DNA of 64,000 nucleotides. Origin: Bacillota bacterium. Its GTDB lineage: Bacteria > Bacillota > UBA4882 > UBA8346. The stretch covers positions 38,434 to 102,433 of the forward strand of contig JAEYGI010000062.1 in NCBI GenBank assembly GCA_023402395.1, written 5' to 3'. Below are positions 24,059 through 33,277 of the stretch, in pieces. Within the stretch, counting starts at the first letter, position 1. Every line of letters starts with the position of its first letter. The notes below the pieces were generated by a model, which saw only the letters and a program-made list of their open reading frames with translations, had not been told where the DNA came from and did no database searches. A program made the translations under genes and the position numbers.

Positions 24059-25342
24059 ATGCCTAACACTTATCGACCGGAAACTCTTGCAGTCCACGCC
24101 GGCCAACAGCCGGACCCCACTACGGGTTCTAGAGCGGTCCCAATTTATCAAACTACGGCCTATCAGTTTAAGGACACGGATCACGCTGCCAATCTATTCG
24201 CCTTGAAGGAATTTGGAAACATTTATACCCGGCTGATGAACCCAACCACTGATGTGTTTGAACAACGCATGGCCGCCCTGGATGGTGGGGTTGGCGCGTT
24301 AGCCGTGGCCTCTGGCCAATCGGCGATCACTCTGTCGCTCCTGAATATCGCCAAAGCCGGCGATGAGATCGTCTCCGCCGACAACCTTTACGGTGGAACC
24401 TACAACCTTTTCCATTACACTTTCCCCAAATTCGGAATCACAGTCAAGTTCGTCGATTCCAGCGATCCCGCCAATTTTGAAAAGGCAATCACTGACAAGA
24501 CTAAAGCGATTTACGGCGAATCGATCGGCAATCCCAAGCTGGATGTCCTGGACTTTCAAGCCGTGGCCGATATTGCCCATAAGCACGGAATTCCTTTAAT
24601 CGTCGATAATACCTCGACCCCTTATTTGATCCGTCCGTTCGAGCATGGCGTCGACATTGTAGTCTACTCCGCCACCAAATTTATTGGTGGCCACGGCACC
24701 TCCATGGGCGGCGTGATCGTCGACTCCGGCAAGTTCGATTGGACTAATGGCAAATTCCCACTAATCGCCGATCCTGATCCTAGTTACCACGGGGTAAATT
24801 TCGTAGAAGCCTTGAAACCGCTTGGAAATATCGCGTATATCCTGAAGGCGCGGGTCGTGTTGCTTCGCGACCTCGGTCCGGCAATTTCTCCGTTTAACTC
24901 TTTCCAACTGCTGCAAGGACTGGAGACATTGCACCTCCGGATGCCCCGTCATAGCGAAAACGCCTTAAAGGTAGCCAAATTCCTGCAAAACAACTCAAAA
25001 GTCTCTTGGGTTAATTATCCGGGGCTGCCCGACAGCTCTCAATATTCCAAGACCCAAAAGTATCTTCCCGACGGCGCCGGCTCACTCATCGGGTTTGGAG
25101 TCAAGGGCGGCAAAGAGGCTGGCATCAAGTTCATCAACAACGTTAAGCTCCTCTCCCATCTGGCCAATATCGGCGACGCCAAATCATTGGTAATTCACCC
25201 CGCCTCAACTACTCATCAACAACTGTCTGAAGCGGAGCAGCTAACCACCGGAGTCACGCCGGACTTCATCCGATTGTCTATCGGGATTGAACATGCCGAT
25301 GACATTATCGCTGATATCGACCAAGCGCTGCAAAATACTTGA
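24059..25342 (+). CDS. metY: O-acetylhomoserine sulfhydrylase
   Basis: A 427-residue Cys/Met-metabolism PLP enzyme of the O-acetylhomoserine aminocarboxypropyltransferase type. PLP lysine is Lys207 in YSATKFIGGHG; N-terminal ETLAVHAGQQPDPTTGSRAVPIYQTTAY, FGNIYTRLMNPT and C-terminal VIHPASTTHQQL are diagnostic. It makes homocysteine directly from O-acetylhomoserine and sulfide. ATG at 24059 follows AAGGAGGA. With MetA of the Glu111 type it forms a direct sulfhydrylation route, both genes under SAM riboswitch control. Confidence 0.95.
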   Translation: MPNTYRPETLAVHAGQQPDPTTGSRAVPIYQTTAYQFKDTDHAANLFALKEFGNIYTRLMNPTTDVFEQRMAALDGGVGALAVASGQSAITLSLLNIAKAGDEIVSADNLYGGTYNLFHYTFPKFGITVKFVDSSDPANFEKAITDKTKAIYGESIGNPKLDVLDFQAVADIAHKHGIPLIVDNTSTPYLIRPFEHGVDIVVYSATKFIGGHGTSMGGVIVDSGKFDWTNGKFPLIADPDPSYHGVNFVEALKPLGNIAYILKARVVLLRDLGPAISPFNSFQLLQGLETLHLRMPRHSENALKVAKFLQNNSKVSWVNYPGLPDSSQYSKTQKYLPDGAGSLIGFGVKGGKEAGIKFINNVKLLSHLANIGDAKSLVIHPASTTHQQLSEAEQLTTGVTPDFIRLSIGIEHADDIIADIDQALQNT

Positions 25343-25363
25343 CGGTGCAACTTATCGAACTTA

Positions 25364-25404
25364 TCAAAGAACCCGGGGCACATTGGCGTCCCGGGTTCTT
25401 TGAT
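25364..25404. terminator. Bidirectional terminator between metY and the GDT1-type gene
   Basis: TCAAAGAACCCGGG, loop, CCCGGGTTCTTTGA, serving the two convergent genes. Confidence 0.88.
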
Positions 25405-25410
25405 CGTTGA

Positions 25411-26100
25411 TCAGGCAATCTCCTTTTGAGCCTCTGCCGATTCAAGTTCTTTTTGTTGCTTGATTCCGGCTTTGCGGAGGAATATCCCCGCTAAAATCAA
25501 AATCGAGAGCACGCCGATTACCCAGGCATAGACTGGAAGCTTTAACCCGTTCTGTACCATGCTGATCCCGCCGAATACGAAAAAGATGATCGAAGCCCCG
25601 ATCTTGACGGCGCGTTCCGGCAACTGCTTGCCGAGCAATTTGCCGATCATGATCGCCAGCCCGTCGGAAGCCACCATCCCTATGGTTGAACCGATCCAGA
25701 CCGGAATAAACGCGCCTTTGGTGGCCAGGGTTACCGTGCTGAGCATTGTCTTGTCCCCCAGTTCCGCCAGGAAAAAGGTGACAAAAACCATCCAGAACGG
25801 CGACCCGATGGTACAGGATTTGCCGTCCCCATCTTCTAAACAGTCGCCCCGGACCGTCCAAAACCCGAAGCCGATAAAGGCCACGCCAGCCAGAAACCCG
25901 ATCCAGTCCGCCGGCAACATCCCGCCCATCCACCAGCCAATGGCCGACGAGAAGACATGAACCGCCAGGGTGGCGCTGAAGATTCCGGCCAGAACCACCC
26001 GGGCATTGTAGCGGGCTGCCAGAGTCATGGCCACCAGTTGTGTTTTGTCGCCAAGTTCCGCCAGGAAGATCATTCCCAGGGACAGCCAAAAATCGTGCAT
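25411..26100 (-). CDS. TMEM165/GDT1-family (UPF0016) cation exporter, predicted Mn exporter
   Basis: A 229-residue membrane protein with two repeats, each carrying the family signature E-x-G-D-K-T: FLAELGDKTQLVAM near residues 13-26 and FLAELGDKTMLSTV near 115-128. About six helices. The family exports Mn2+ and/or Ca2+. The leader is a yybP-ykoY riboswitch that senses Mn2+, so manganese is the likely substrate. ATG at 26100 follows AGGAGGA. Confidence 0.93.
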   Translation of the reverse strand: MHDFWLSLGMIFLAELGDKTQLVAMTLAARYNARVVLAGIFSATLAVHVFSSAIGWWMGGMLPADWIGFLAGVAFIGFGFWTVRGDCLEDGDGKSCTIGSPFWMVFVTFFLAELGDKTMLSTVTLATKGAFIPVWIGSTIGMVASDGLAIMIGKLLGKQLPERAVKIGASIIFFVFGGISMVQNGLKLPVYAWVIGVLSILILAGIFLRKAGIKQQKELESAEAQKEIA

Positions 26101-26129
26101 TAATAGTTCCTCCTAAAAGTGTTTATATA

Positions 26130-26172
26130 AAATAAAAGAGACCTAATGCACCACAAACAGGTGCAAAGGTCT
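26130..26172 (-). terminator. Expression-platform terminator of the Mn riboswitch
   Basis: On the minus strand AGACCTTTGCACC-TGTTTGT-GGTGCATTAGGTCT, followed by CTTTTATTTT. The 5' arm reuses the AGACCT strand of the aptamer, so ligand binding should prevent this hairpin and switch the gene on. Confidence 0.88.
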
Positions 26173-26250
26173 CGCTAAGCCAAAGTTTGGCCGACAGAAC
26201 CAGGCGACAAGCCAGTGTGTTGACTCTGTCCGATAAGCTACTCCCCTTTG
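26162..26250 (-). promoter_or_regulatory. yybP-ykoY (Mn2+) riboswitch aptamer
   Basis: On the minus strand AAAGGGGAGTAGC opens the aptamer and GCGAGACCTTTGC closes it, the two conserved strands of the yybP-ykoY class, with CTGTCGGCC in between. It sits upstream of a UPF0016 exporter gene, a classic association. Confidence 0.93.
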
Positions 26251-26263
26251 ACGGGACAAGCAC

Positions 26264-26293
26264 AGTATAACACCTGACCCGTTCCACTGTCAA
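26264..26293 (-). promoter_or_regulatory. Promoter of the Mn riboswitch leader
   Basis: TTGACA (26293-26288), 18-base spacer, TATACT (26269-26264) on the minus strand. Confidence 0.78.
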
Positions 26294-26477
26294 GAGATTG
26301 GTCAGAAGCCCGGTTGGGTACCCTACATATATTAAAAAGGCACACCGGTCACCATTCAACCGAAATAAACGTGATCAGGATTTAATTAAAATCTTAAAAA
26401 CCGGAAATCCGGAAGGAAACTCGCCTCGCGCCGCCGAACCAAATCCGGTACGGCAATTCATTAACGGAGGTTCTCAC

Positions 26478-27263
26478 ATGAGTAAAGTGCAACATCGCTT
26501 CAGTCGATTTGAATTGTTGGTTGGCCCGGAGGGATTGTCCCAACTGAGCGAAGCCCGGGTGGCAGTGATCGGTTTGGGCGGGGTCGGTTCATATACAGTG
26601 GAAGCGTTAGCACGGGCCGGAGTCGGCTGGCTGATTCTGGTTGATTATGACGAGATCTGCCTCACCAATACCAACCGGCAGATCCACGCCATTGCAGGCA
26701 ATTACGGCCGGCCCAAGGTTGATGCCATGACCGATCGAGTCAAAGCGATCAATCCGGACGCGGTAGTGGTCGGTTGGAAGGAATTCATCACCCCCGCCAA
26801 TATGGAAACCATCCTTCATGGACGGATCTCCTATGTGGTTGACGCTATCGACACCGTCTCGTCGAAAGTGGCCTTAATCGCTCATTGCCGCGAGAACGAC
26901 ATCCCGATCATTTCGGCGTTGGGAACCGGAAACAAGTTTGATCTCGGAGCGCTTCGGGTTGACGATATTAGCAAAACCCATACCTGCCCGCTGGCCAAAG
27001 CGGTCCGCAAAGCATTGCGAGAAAAGGGCATCGAGGAAGGTGTCAAAGTGGTCTATTCCACCGAACCTCCGGTCGAGATTCAGGCTGATGTCCTGACTTG
27101 TCACGGCGGATGCATCTGCCCTCACCGCGACGAACAAGTGTATAACTGCACCAAACGGCGGCAGATCCCGGGGAGTACCTCTTATCTGCCTCCGATTGCC
27201 GGATTGATGATGGCCGGAGAGGTAATCCGGGACCTGCTTGGCTCCGCCATTGCTGAACGCTAA
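26478..27263 (+). CDS. tcdA: tRNA threonylcarbamoyladenosine dehydratase
   Basis: A 261-residue E1-like enzyme. ATP-binding GLGGVGSYTVEALARAG lies near residues 31-47 and DYDEICLTNTNRQIHA near 55-70, with the catalytic region THTCPLAKAVRKALR. It cyclises t6A at position 37 of ANN-decoding tRNAs to ct6A. ATG at 26478 follows CGGAGG; the longer frame to 26298 lacks a signal. It ends four bases into the convergent kimA gene. Confidence 0.92.
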   Translation: MSKVQHRFSRFELLVGPEGLSQLSEARVAVIGLGGVGSYTVEALARAGVGWLILVDYDEICLTNTNRQIHAIAGNYGRPKVDAMTDRVKAINPDAVVVGWKEFITPANMETILHGRISYVVDAIDTVSSKVALIAHCRENDIPIISALGTGNKFDLGALRVDDISKTHTCPLAKAVRKALREKGIEEGVKVVYSTEPPVEIQADVLTCHGGCICPHRDEQVYNCTKRRQIPGSTSYLPPIAGLMMAGEVIRDLLGSAIAER

Positions 27264-29152
27264 TGCCGGTGAAGCTCGTTTAAATTAACTCGCTTGGGAA
27301 GTACTTCATGATCTTTCTTCAATTGCAGGGGCATAGTTGCCACCACGATATGCTTGTGCTGCAGTAATTCACGCTGAATGAAGATCCGGGTCTGGTTATG
27401 CAGGAAATAATGCCACCAGGTCCGGATGTGGAACTGGGGCAAAATAATCGTGATCATGTCGCCTTTTTCATAGGAATGTTCCTCATAGGACTCGATAAAC
27501 TCCAGCAAAGGTTCGAGCACCTTCCGATATTTAGAGTATCTGACCACTAAGGGAATATCCGTATTTAATAGATGCCATTTTTCTTTGATCTTTCGTTCGC
27601 TCTCATCATCGATCGACACGTTAAAAGCCACGATATTTCCAGAAATGGTCTTCGCATAGCGTAGTGCCCTTACACTGGCTCTGTTAATGCTTTCAATTGG
27701 CACGATCACATGGTTCCGGTAGGTTTTCTTGTTCAAATCCAAATTATTAAACTCCTCTTGAGTAAGACGCAATTGTGCCGCAACCGCCAGATAGTGCTTT
27801 TTAATCGCAATAAACCCGGCCATCATCATGGGTACGATCACGATAACAATCCACGCGCCGTGGGTAAACTTGGTGGCGCCGATGATGAACACCGTTATCA
27901 AGGTTACCAAAGCTCCCGTCCCATTGATAACCGCTTTATGAACCCACCCTTTATCTTGATGTTTTAACCATCGATGAAGCATTCCAGCTTGCGAAAGGGT
28001 AAACGAAGTAAAGACTCCCACTGCATATAGGGGAATCAATAAATGCGTATCGCTTTTAAAAATGATTAACAACAGCCCGGCTAGGATGGTTAAGATGATA
28101 ATGCCGTTGGAATAGTTCAAGCGTTCACCCCGCTGTGATAATTGTCGCGGCGCGAAACCATCCCGGGACATTACCGAAATCAACATCGGGAAACCTGCGA
28201 AAGCGGTATTGGCTGCCATCGCCAAAATCAGGGCGGTAGTAATCTGGACATATAAATACAACCAACTGCCGCGGCCGAAGACCTCTTCAGCAATCTGCGA
28301 CAGAACGGTCTTTCCTTCCACTGGGACAACATGATAGATGTTGGCCAGTAAAGAAGTTCCACCGAAACAAAGCAGGACGAAAAACGATAAAATCATCAAC
28401 ACTTTTTGGGCTTGCGCCGGGCTTCGGAAATTAGGCACCGCGTTACTGACCGCCTCAACTCCGGTCAATGCGGCGCACCCTGATGAAAAGGCTCTGAGAA
28501 TCAATAACAAAGTGACGGACTGAAATGCGCCCTGTCCAAGCGTTTCTGGTTGCGAAGGCGTATAGCCCAATGCCGATACCTTTATCAACCCAGTGACGAC
28601 CATCGCCACAATCCCCAAAATAAAAGCATATGTCGGTAAACCGAAAATCTTGGCCGACTCCCGGACACCACGCATATTTCCGATAAATAAAAGACTCAAA
28701 ATCATAAGACAAATTGCCACCCGATACTGGAACAACCCGGGAAACGCGGAAGTAATGGCCGCAGTTCCGGCAGCGATGCTGACCGCCACCGTAAGGACAT
28801 AATCGACCGCTAATGAAGAACCGGCCATAACCCCGGCGTAAGTTCCCAAATTTTCAGAGGCTACGATATACGCCCCTCCACCATTTGGGTAATTAATGAT
28901 GGTCTGGCGGTAGGAGACGGTTAAAAGCATCAATAAACCGATAATCGCGGTTGAGATCAACGACATCTGGTGATAGGCTAATATGCCGATTGCCGGGATC
29001 AGCACTAATAAAATCTCTTCGGTTGCGTAAGCAACTGAAGAAATCGAGTCACTGGCCAGAATGGGTAAACCCCAGAAGGTCGAATATTTCTCATCCTTTA
29101 GTGCTTCATTCTCAAGCGGCTTTCCAATTAGTAAACTTTTCAGCCAGTTCAT
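27260..29152 (-). CDS. kimA: KimA-type potassium importer, paralogue 1
   Basis: A 630-residue APC-superfamily transporter of the KimA (YdaO) type, a proton-coupled high-affinity K+ importer. Features: N-terminal ALKDEKYSTFWGLPILASDS, the consensus segment YPNGGGAYIVASENLG, twelve helices to about residue 470, and a cytoplasmic C-terminal domain beginning near YRNHVIVPIESINRASV and ending HKHIVVATMPLQLK. It is very close to the second copy at 30182-32077: 54 of the first 60 residues are identical. Unlike that copy, its leader has a promoter and a terminator hairpin but no c-di-AMP aptamer. Confidence 0.92.
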   Translation of the reverse strand: MNWLKSLLIGKPLENEALKDEKYSTFWGLPILASDSISSVAYATEEILLVLIPAIGILAYHQMSLISTAIIGLLMLLTVSYRQTIINYPNGGGAYIVASENLGTYAGVMAGSSLAVDYVLTVAVSIAAGTAAITSAFPGLFQYRVAICLMILSLLFIGNMRGVRESAKIFGLPTYAFILGIVAMVVTGLIKVSALGYTPSQPETLGQGAFQSVTLLLILRAFSSGCAALTGVEAVSNAVPNFRSPAQAQKVLMILSFFVLLCFGGTSLLANIYHVVPVEGKTVLSQIAEEVFGRGSWLYLYVQITTALILAMAANTAFAGFPMLISVMSRDGFAPRQLSQRGERLNYSNGIIILTILAGLLLIIFKSDTHLLIPLYAVGVFTSFTLSQAGMLHRWLKHQDKGWVHKAVINGTGALVTLITVFIIGATKFTHGAWIVIVIVPMMMAGFIAIKKHYLAVAAQLRLTQEEFNNLDLNKKTYRNHVIVPIESINRASVRALRYAKTISGNIVAFNVSIDDESERKIKEKWHLLNTDIPLVVRYSKYRKVLEPLLEFIESYEEHSYEKGDMITIILPQFHIRTWWHYFLHNQTRIFIQRELLQHKHIVVATMPLQLKKDHEVLPKRVNLNELHRH

Positions 29153-29291
29153 CTATAAATGCGCTCTCCTTTAGTCATCTTCTCGTACAGGCTCTTTCGA
29201 ATGTCAGCCTAACGTGGTGGCTGACTTGATTATGTACGCCCAATCAATATCAGGTAACTATTTCAAACAATAGCGTTTCTCCAATAGCGAT

Positions 29292-29316
29292 AAAAAACAC
29301 CAGGGATCTCCTGATG
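29292..29316 (-). terminator. Leader terminator of kimA paralogue 1
   Basis: On the minus strand CATCAGG-AGATC-CCTGGTG followed by TTTTTT, about 140 bases before the gene and 40-50 bases after the predicted transcription start. No ligand-binding RNA precedes it. Confidence 0.75.
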
Positions 29317-29359
29317 AGCCTGAGTTTGTGGCAAACCGATCAGAATGTACAATATTCAC

Positions 29360-29388
29360 ATATTACCACCGGGAAAAAATACGCGCAA
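29360..29388 (-). promoter_or_regulatory. Promoter of kimA paralogue 1
   Basis: TTGCGC (29388-29383), 17-base spacer, TAATAT (29365-29360) on the minus strand. The GGTGGTAATAT stretch resembles the kimA2 promoter (AGTGGTAATAT), which suggests a common origin of the two leaders. Confidence 0.6.
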
Positions 29389-30046
29389 AGCCAAGAATCA
29401 GCCTTATCCTGCTGTTCCAGGCCTGTTTTAAGCGAAAAATCGGCCATAAACATAAAAAGGCCCCCTCCCAGAGCCCTTTAAATGGCGTAAAACCAATTTT
29501 TCATTTTTCGCAGCCGCATTATCATCAGAGTTGGGATGCCCATTAATATCACAAGTTTAATATCCAAAAAACAAAATATACTGATGAGTTTTAAACAGAT
29601 GTAACGCTTGGATTGAACACGTCACCAGTATCATTAACCGCATGCCCTTTTTGTCTTCTGACAGATGCGAGTAAAGCGTTAATCTTCTTGGTATACGGGA
29701 CCGTTTCACTGCTTTTTGAAAATGACAGATAAACTAATCGAACGCTTACCATGGGACAAACTTGAAGAAGATCCCTTTAATTCTTACTATAGATCATCTT
29801 GCGCTGAAATTCATATTTTGTTACCAAGTCAAAATAAATCATAGAAGAAGAAACATTATGATCACGCCAGCTAATTAAATAAAACTGTCGCTGATGGACT
29901 GGAAATTTCCTTCGACAATAAACTGACCGGCTTTCTTCAGGGTTAACCAAGGAATATAATTATCTTAAGTCAAAAACTCTGCCTTTCCTAATGGCCAGCC
30001 TTCATCATGTTGTTTTCAAAGCGCTCGAAATCCTTTATTTAAAATA
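29389..30046. other. AT-rich spacer between the two kimA genes
   Basis: About 650 bases without a credible gene. A terminator-like AAAGGGCTC...GGGGCCTTTTT reads leftward near 29456-29482. TTGGTATACGGGA at about 29688 recurs near 32197 downstream of the other kimA leader. It probably contains remains of the duplication. Confidence 0.4.
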
Positions 30047-30083
30047 AAGAGAGACCTCTGAGGGACAAGGTCTCTTTGGAAAT
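30047..30083 (-). terminator. Terminator downstream of kimA paralogue 2
   Basis: On the minus strand AAAGAGACCTTGTCCCTCAGAGGTCTCTCTTTATTTT; stem AAAGAGACCT with AGGTCTCTCTTT. About 100 bases after the stop. Confidence 0.75.
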
Positions 30084-30181
30084 ATTTTTTATTGAAGGGT
30101 AAGGGAAAAACTTACGATTATGAAATATGAAACTTGATTAAGAGGATTCTGAGGCGGGCATCGATCTTAACTATTTTGAGA

Positions 30182-32077
30182 TTATGACTTGTGGATTTTA
30201 TTAAGATTCAGATGTCGCGGCAGAACTTCCCGGTCCCGCTTCAATTGCAGGGGCATAGTTGCGACCACGATATGTTTGTGTTGCAGTAATTCGCGCTGAA
30301 TGAAGATTCGGGTCTGGTTATGCAGGAAATAGTGCCACCATGTCCGAACTGAAAACTGTGGCAGGATGACCGTGATCATATCTCCTTTTTTATAAGAATG
30401 CTCTTCATACGAGTGAATGAACTCCATAAGCGGTTCCATCACTTTCCGATAACATGAATACTTGATGAACAACGGAATATCAGTGTTCAGGAGTTGCCAT
30501 TTTTCCTTGATCTTCCGCTCGTTCTCTTCATTGATGGCCACGTTGAAAGCCACCACGTTGTCAGAGATCGTTCTGGCGTACCGGAGCGCCCGGACGCTGG
30601 CTTTATTGATGCTTTCGATCGGAACGATGACATGGTTCCGATAAATGCTTTTGTTCAGATCTAAATTTTCGAATTCTTCCTGGGAAAGGCGCAATTGAGC
30701 CGCTACGGCCATATAATGCTTCTTAACCGCGATGAATCCGGCCATCATCATGGGTACGATCACAGCGACGATCCAGGCGCCATGGGTGAATTTGGTATAT
30801 CCCACGATCAGGACTGTAATCAGCGTTACCAAAGCACCCATGCCATTAACGACGGCTTTGTATGTCCAGCCCTTTTCCCGGCTCTTGATCCATTTATGAA
30901 ACATTCCCGCCTGAGAAAGAGTGAAGGAAATAAAAACCCCAATCGCATACAAGGGAATCAGCCGATGCGTATCGCTTTTAAAGATAATTAGCAATAAACC
31001 GGCGATTACCGACAAGGCGATAATCCCGTTTGAATAATTGAGGCGTTCTCCACGGTGCGACAATTGTCGGGGAGCAAAACCATCCCGCGACATTACCGAA
31101 ATCAGCATCGGAAACCCGGCGAAAGCCGTGTTGGCGGCCATCGCCAGAATCGCAGCCGTAGTAACCTGAATATAATAATACATTAAGTGGTCGCGCCCGA
31201 ATATACCTTCCGCAATTTGGGACAGTACGGTCTTCCCCTCTATCGGAACCACTCGATAGATGTTCGCCAATAGCGATATCCCGCCAAAACAGATCAGGAC
31301 GAAAAACGATAATAACACTAATACCCTTTGCGCTTGAGCCGGGCTTTTGAAATTGGGAACCGCGTTGCTGACTGCCTCGACTCCCGTCAACGCGGCGCAT
31401 CCGGACGAAAAAGCTCTAAGAATCAGCAATAACGTGATCGATTCCAATGCTCCGCCGCCAACCGGTTCCGGCTGAAGGGGAAGATGCTGAGGAGATCCCG
31501 CGGTTCTCATCACGCCGATGATGCTCATCGCCAAAATCCCAAGAATGAAGGCATAGGTCGGTAAACCGAAGATCTGGGCCGATTCCCGAATCCCGCGCAT
31601 ATTGCCGATAAATAATAAGACCAGGATGATTAAACTGATCTCCACCCGGTATTGGAACAATTCGGGAAACGCTGAAGTAATGGCGGCGGTGCCGGCCGCA
31701 ATACTGACCGCTACAGTTAAAATATAGCCGACCGCCAATGAGGCACCCGCCAGAATTCCGGAGTAAACTCCCAGATTTTCAGAAGCGACCACATACGCCC
31801 CTCCGCCGTTCGGATAATTGATAATGGTCTGACGGTACGAGATGGTCAGAATAATCAACAGGCCAATGATGGCGGCGGAAATTAACGATAACTGATGGTA
31901 AGCCAGTAAACCGATGACCGGAATCAACACCAGGAGAATCTCTTCCGTGGCGTAAGCGACCGAGGAGATGGAATCACTGGCCAGAATTGGCAACCCCCAA
32001 AAGACCGAATATTTTTCATCCTTGAGCGCTTCATTTTCCAATGGTTTCCCGAGCAAAATCCTTTTTAACCAGTTCAT
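30182..32077 (-). CDS. kimA: KimA-type potassium importer, paralogue 2
   Basis: A 631-residue KimA-type K+ importer with the same layout as paralogue 1: ALKDEKYSVFWGLPILASDS, YPNGGGAYVVASENLG, twelve helices, then the C-terminal domain with YRNHVIVPIESINKASV. The ATG at 32077 is used because GGGGGAGAAAGAG precedes it; the upstream ATG at 32107 lies before this ribosome site. Its leader carries a ydaO riboswitch and terminator, so c-di-AMP should shut it off when potassium is ample. Confidence 0.94.
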   Translation of the reverse strand: MNWLKRILLGKPLENEALKDEKYSVFWGLPILASDSISSVAYATEEILLVLIPVIGLLAYHQLSLISAAIIGLLIILTISYRQTIINYPNGGGAYVVASENLGVYSGILAGASLAVGYILTVAVSIAAGTAAITSAFPELFQYRVEISLIILVLLFIGNMRGIRESAQIFGLPTYAFILGILAMSIIGVMRTAGSPQHLPLQPEPVGGGALESITLLLILRAFSSGCAALTGVEAVSNAVPNFKSPAQAQRVLVLLSFFVLICFGGISLLANIYRVVPIEGKTVLSQIAEGIFGRDHLMYYYIQVTTAAILAMAANTAFAGFPMLISVMSRDGFAPRQLSHRGERLNYSNGIIALSVIAGLLLIIFKSDTHRLIPLYAIGVFISFTLSQAGMFHKWIKSREKGWTYKAVVNGMGALVTLITVLIVGYTKFTHGAWIVAVIVPMMMAGFIAVKKHYMAVAAQLRLSQEEFENLDLNKSIYRNHVIVPIESINKASVRALRYARTISDNVVAFNVAINEENERKIKEKWQLLNTDIPLFIKYSCYRKVMEPLMEFIHSYEEHSYKKGDMITVILPQFSVRTWWHYFLHNQTRIFIQRELLQHKHIVVATMPLQLKRDREVLPRHLNLNKIHKS

Positions 32078-32244
32078 CTCTTTCTCCCCCTCAGGAGCCC
32101 TTCTCATTTAAATTAAAAATCATCGGACAAATTTTCCTTATTAACAAACGGCCTCACCAAAGAGCTTGGAATGGCTGTATCGATTTGATGATCTTTGGTA
32201 TACGGGAAGCCTTCATTAGATTTAAGATATCCCTTTAAAAACAT

Positions 32245-32279
32245 AAAAAACTCCCTAGGGAGGTCTCTAGTGAGTTTTG
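32245..32279 (-). terminator. Expression-platform terminator of the c-di-AMP riboswitch
   Basis: On the minus strand AACTCACTAG-AGACCTCC-CTAGGGAGTT followed by TTTTATG, just after the aptamer. Confidence 0.85.
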
Positions 32280-32284
32280 ACTAG

Positions 32285-32415
32285 CTGAAGCCTCTCTTCA
32301 TCGCCGACGGGGTTAGCTGACGGGTTAGGGTTGAAGATACCCCACCTCACAATACAGTGCAAGGTTTCACCCCGGAAAATGGTTCCCCCGTTCTCTTCTC
32401 AAAAGAAATTAGGCG
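32285..32415 (-). promoter_or_regulatory. ydaO/yuaA (c-di-AMP) riboswitch aptamer
   Basis: On the minus strand CGCCTAATTTCTTTTGAGAA, ACGGGGGAACCA, GGGGTGAAACC, AGGTGGGGTATCTTCAACCC, TAACCCGTCAGCTAACCCCG, TCGGCGATGAAGAGAGGC. The order and the block CCCGTCAGCTAACC are diagnostic of the ydaO class, which binds two c-di-AMP molecules. It controls kimA paralogue 2. Confidence 0.94.
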
Positions 32416-32431
32416 TTGATCATAATATGAA

Positions 32432-32460
32432 ATATTACCACTACCCGTTGTCCGAATCAA
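32432..32460 (-). promoter_or_regulatory. Promoter of kimA paralogue 2
   Basis: TTGATT (32460-32455), 17-base spacer, TAATAT (32437-32432) on the minus strand, about 17 bases ahead of the riboswitch. Confidence 0.75.
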
Positions 32461-32686
32461 AACCAGGATTAGCTCGAAAAATAGCATTGAAAGCGCCTTT
32501 TGGATGAAATTATGTAATTCTAATAATTATTACTTACTGTACTGCTTTAATACGTAAGTTTGCTCGTTTTTTAACGAAAATGAGCCTAAGCTGGTACCTA
32601 TCCATATGATATTCTTCTCCCCAGTTGCATTGCAAGATCCCAGGCGACTTGATATACCATAGTTCGATCCATGGATGCCATCTCAC
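32461..32686. other. Spacer between the response regulator and the kimA2 promoter
   Basis: AT-rich, no gene. GTTTGCTCGTTTTTTAACGAAAATGAGCC near 32560-32587 contains a CTCGTT-TTTTAA-CGAAAATGAG hairpin that may end the leftward regulator transcript. Nothing else stands out. Confidence 0.35.
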
Positions 32687-33277
32687 TTAGTTTGGAAACT
32701 GCTTAGCAATCGTATAAAATCGCTCTGCTTCACAGTGATTGCCCCGCGCTTCATGAATCTCTCCAAGCAACCGATACGTTTCGCCGCATGAAGGATTATT
32801 CGCCAATAAAACCTTTACGATTTGAAAAGCTTGGTCCAGTTGTCCCTGTTCGATCAAAGTCTGAGCAGCGCGGTGAGAATCAAGTTCATTCGACAGATAA
32901 TTCTTCACCAGGGGATCCTTATCCATTTCACCCAATAGATTCCGTATCTTCTCCGCAGTGAACGGTTTCTGCAAATAAGCGACCGCCCCCAGTTTGGTGC
33001 ATTCCACCGCATTTTTCACCGTGGCGAAGGCGGTCATGATTACGACCGGGGTTTCGATCCCAGCCGCCCTGATCCGGCGCAGAATTTCGGTACCGCTGTA
33101 TTCCGGCAGTTTGATGTCGAGGAAGATGAGATCGAAGCGCTCCGCTTCTAAGACCCGTAGCGCCTGCTCCCCGTCATTGACACTCTGAACAGTATGGCCT
33201 TCAATCTCCAAGCAAGTGGTGAGTAAAGCCCGGATGTTTTTGGTATCGTCCACTATCAAAACTTTTGACATCATCAT
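32687..33277 (-). CDS. Response regulator with receiver and TPR-like tail
   Basis: A 196-residue regulator. Receiver domain in residues 4-122 with the acidic pair VDD, phospho-acceptor Asp54 in FLDIKLPEYSG, Thr in VIMTAFAT and Lys in LQKPFTAEKI. The remaining 70 residues contain tetratricopeptide-like helices (TYRLLGEIHEARGNHCEAERFYTIA) and no DNA-binding domain, so output is probably protein-protein. The first ATG overlaps the stop of the kinase gene, indicating translational coupling. Which of three adjacent ATGs is used cannot be decided. Confidence 0.88.
   Translation of the reverse strand: MMMSKVLIVDDTKNIRALLTTCLEIEGHTVQSVNDGEQALRVLEAERFDLIFLDIKLPEYSGTEILRRIRAAGIETPVVIMTAFATVKNAVECTKLGAVAYLQKPFTAEKIRNLLGEMDKDPLVKNYLSNELDSHRAAQTLIEQGQLDQAFQIVKVLLANNPSCGETYRLLGEIHEARGNHCEAERFYTIAKQFPN

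Noticed and set aside
29328..29546. 72-residue plus-strand gene between the kimA copies
   Set aside because: It lies antisense over the kimA1 promoter, has no ribosome site and a random-looking composition.
27260..32077. Kup-type potassium transporter or generic amino acid permease
   Set aside because: The N-terminal ALKDEKYS and the C-terminal domain match KimA/YdaO, and the ydaO riboswitch supports this over Kup or an amino acid permease.
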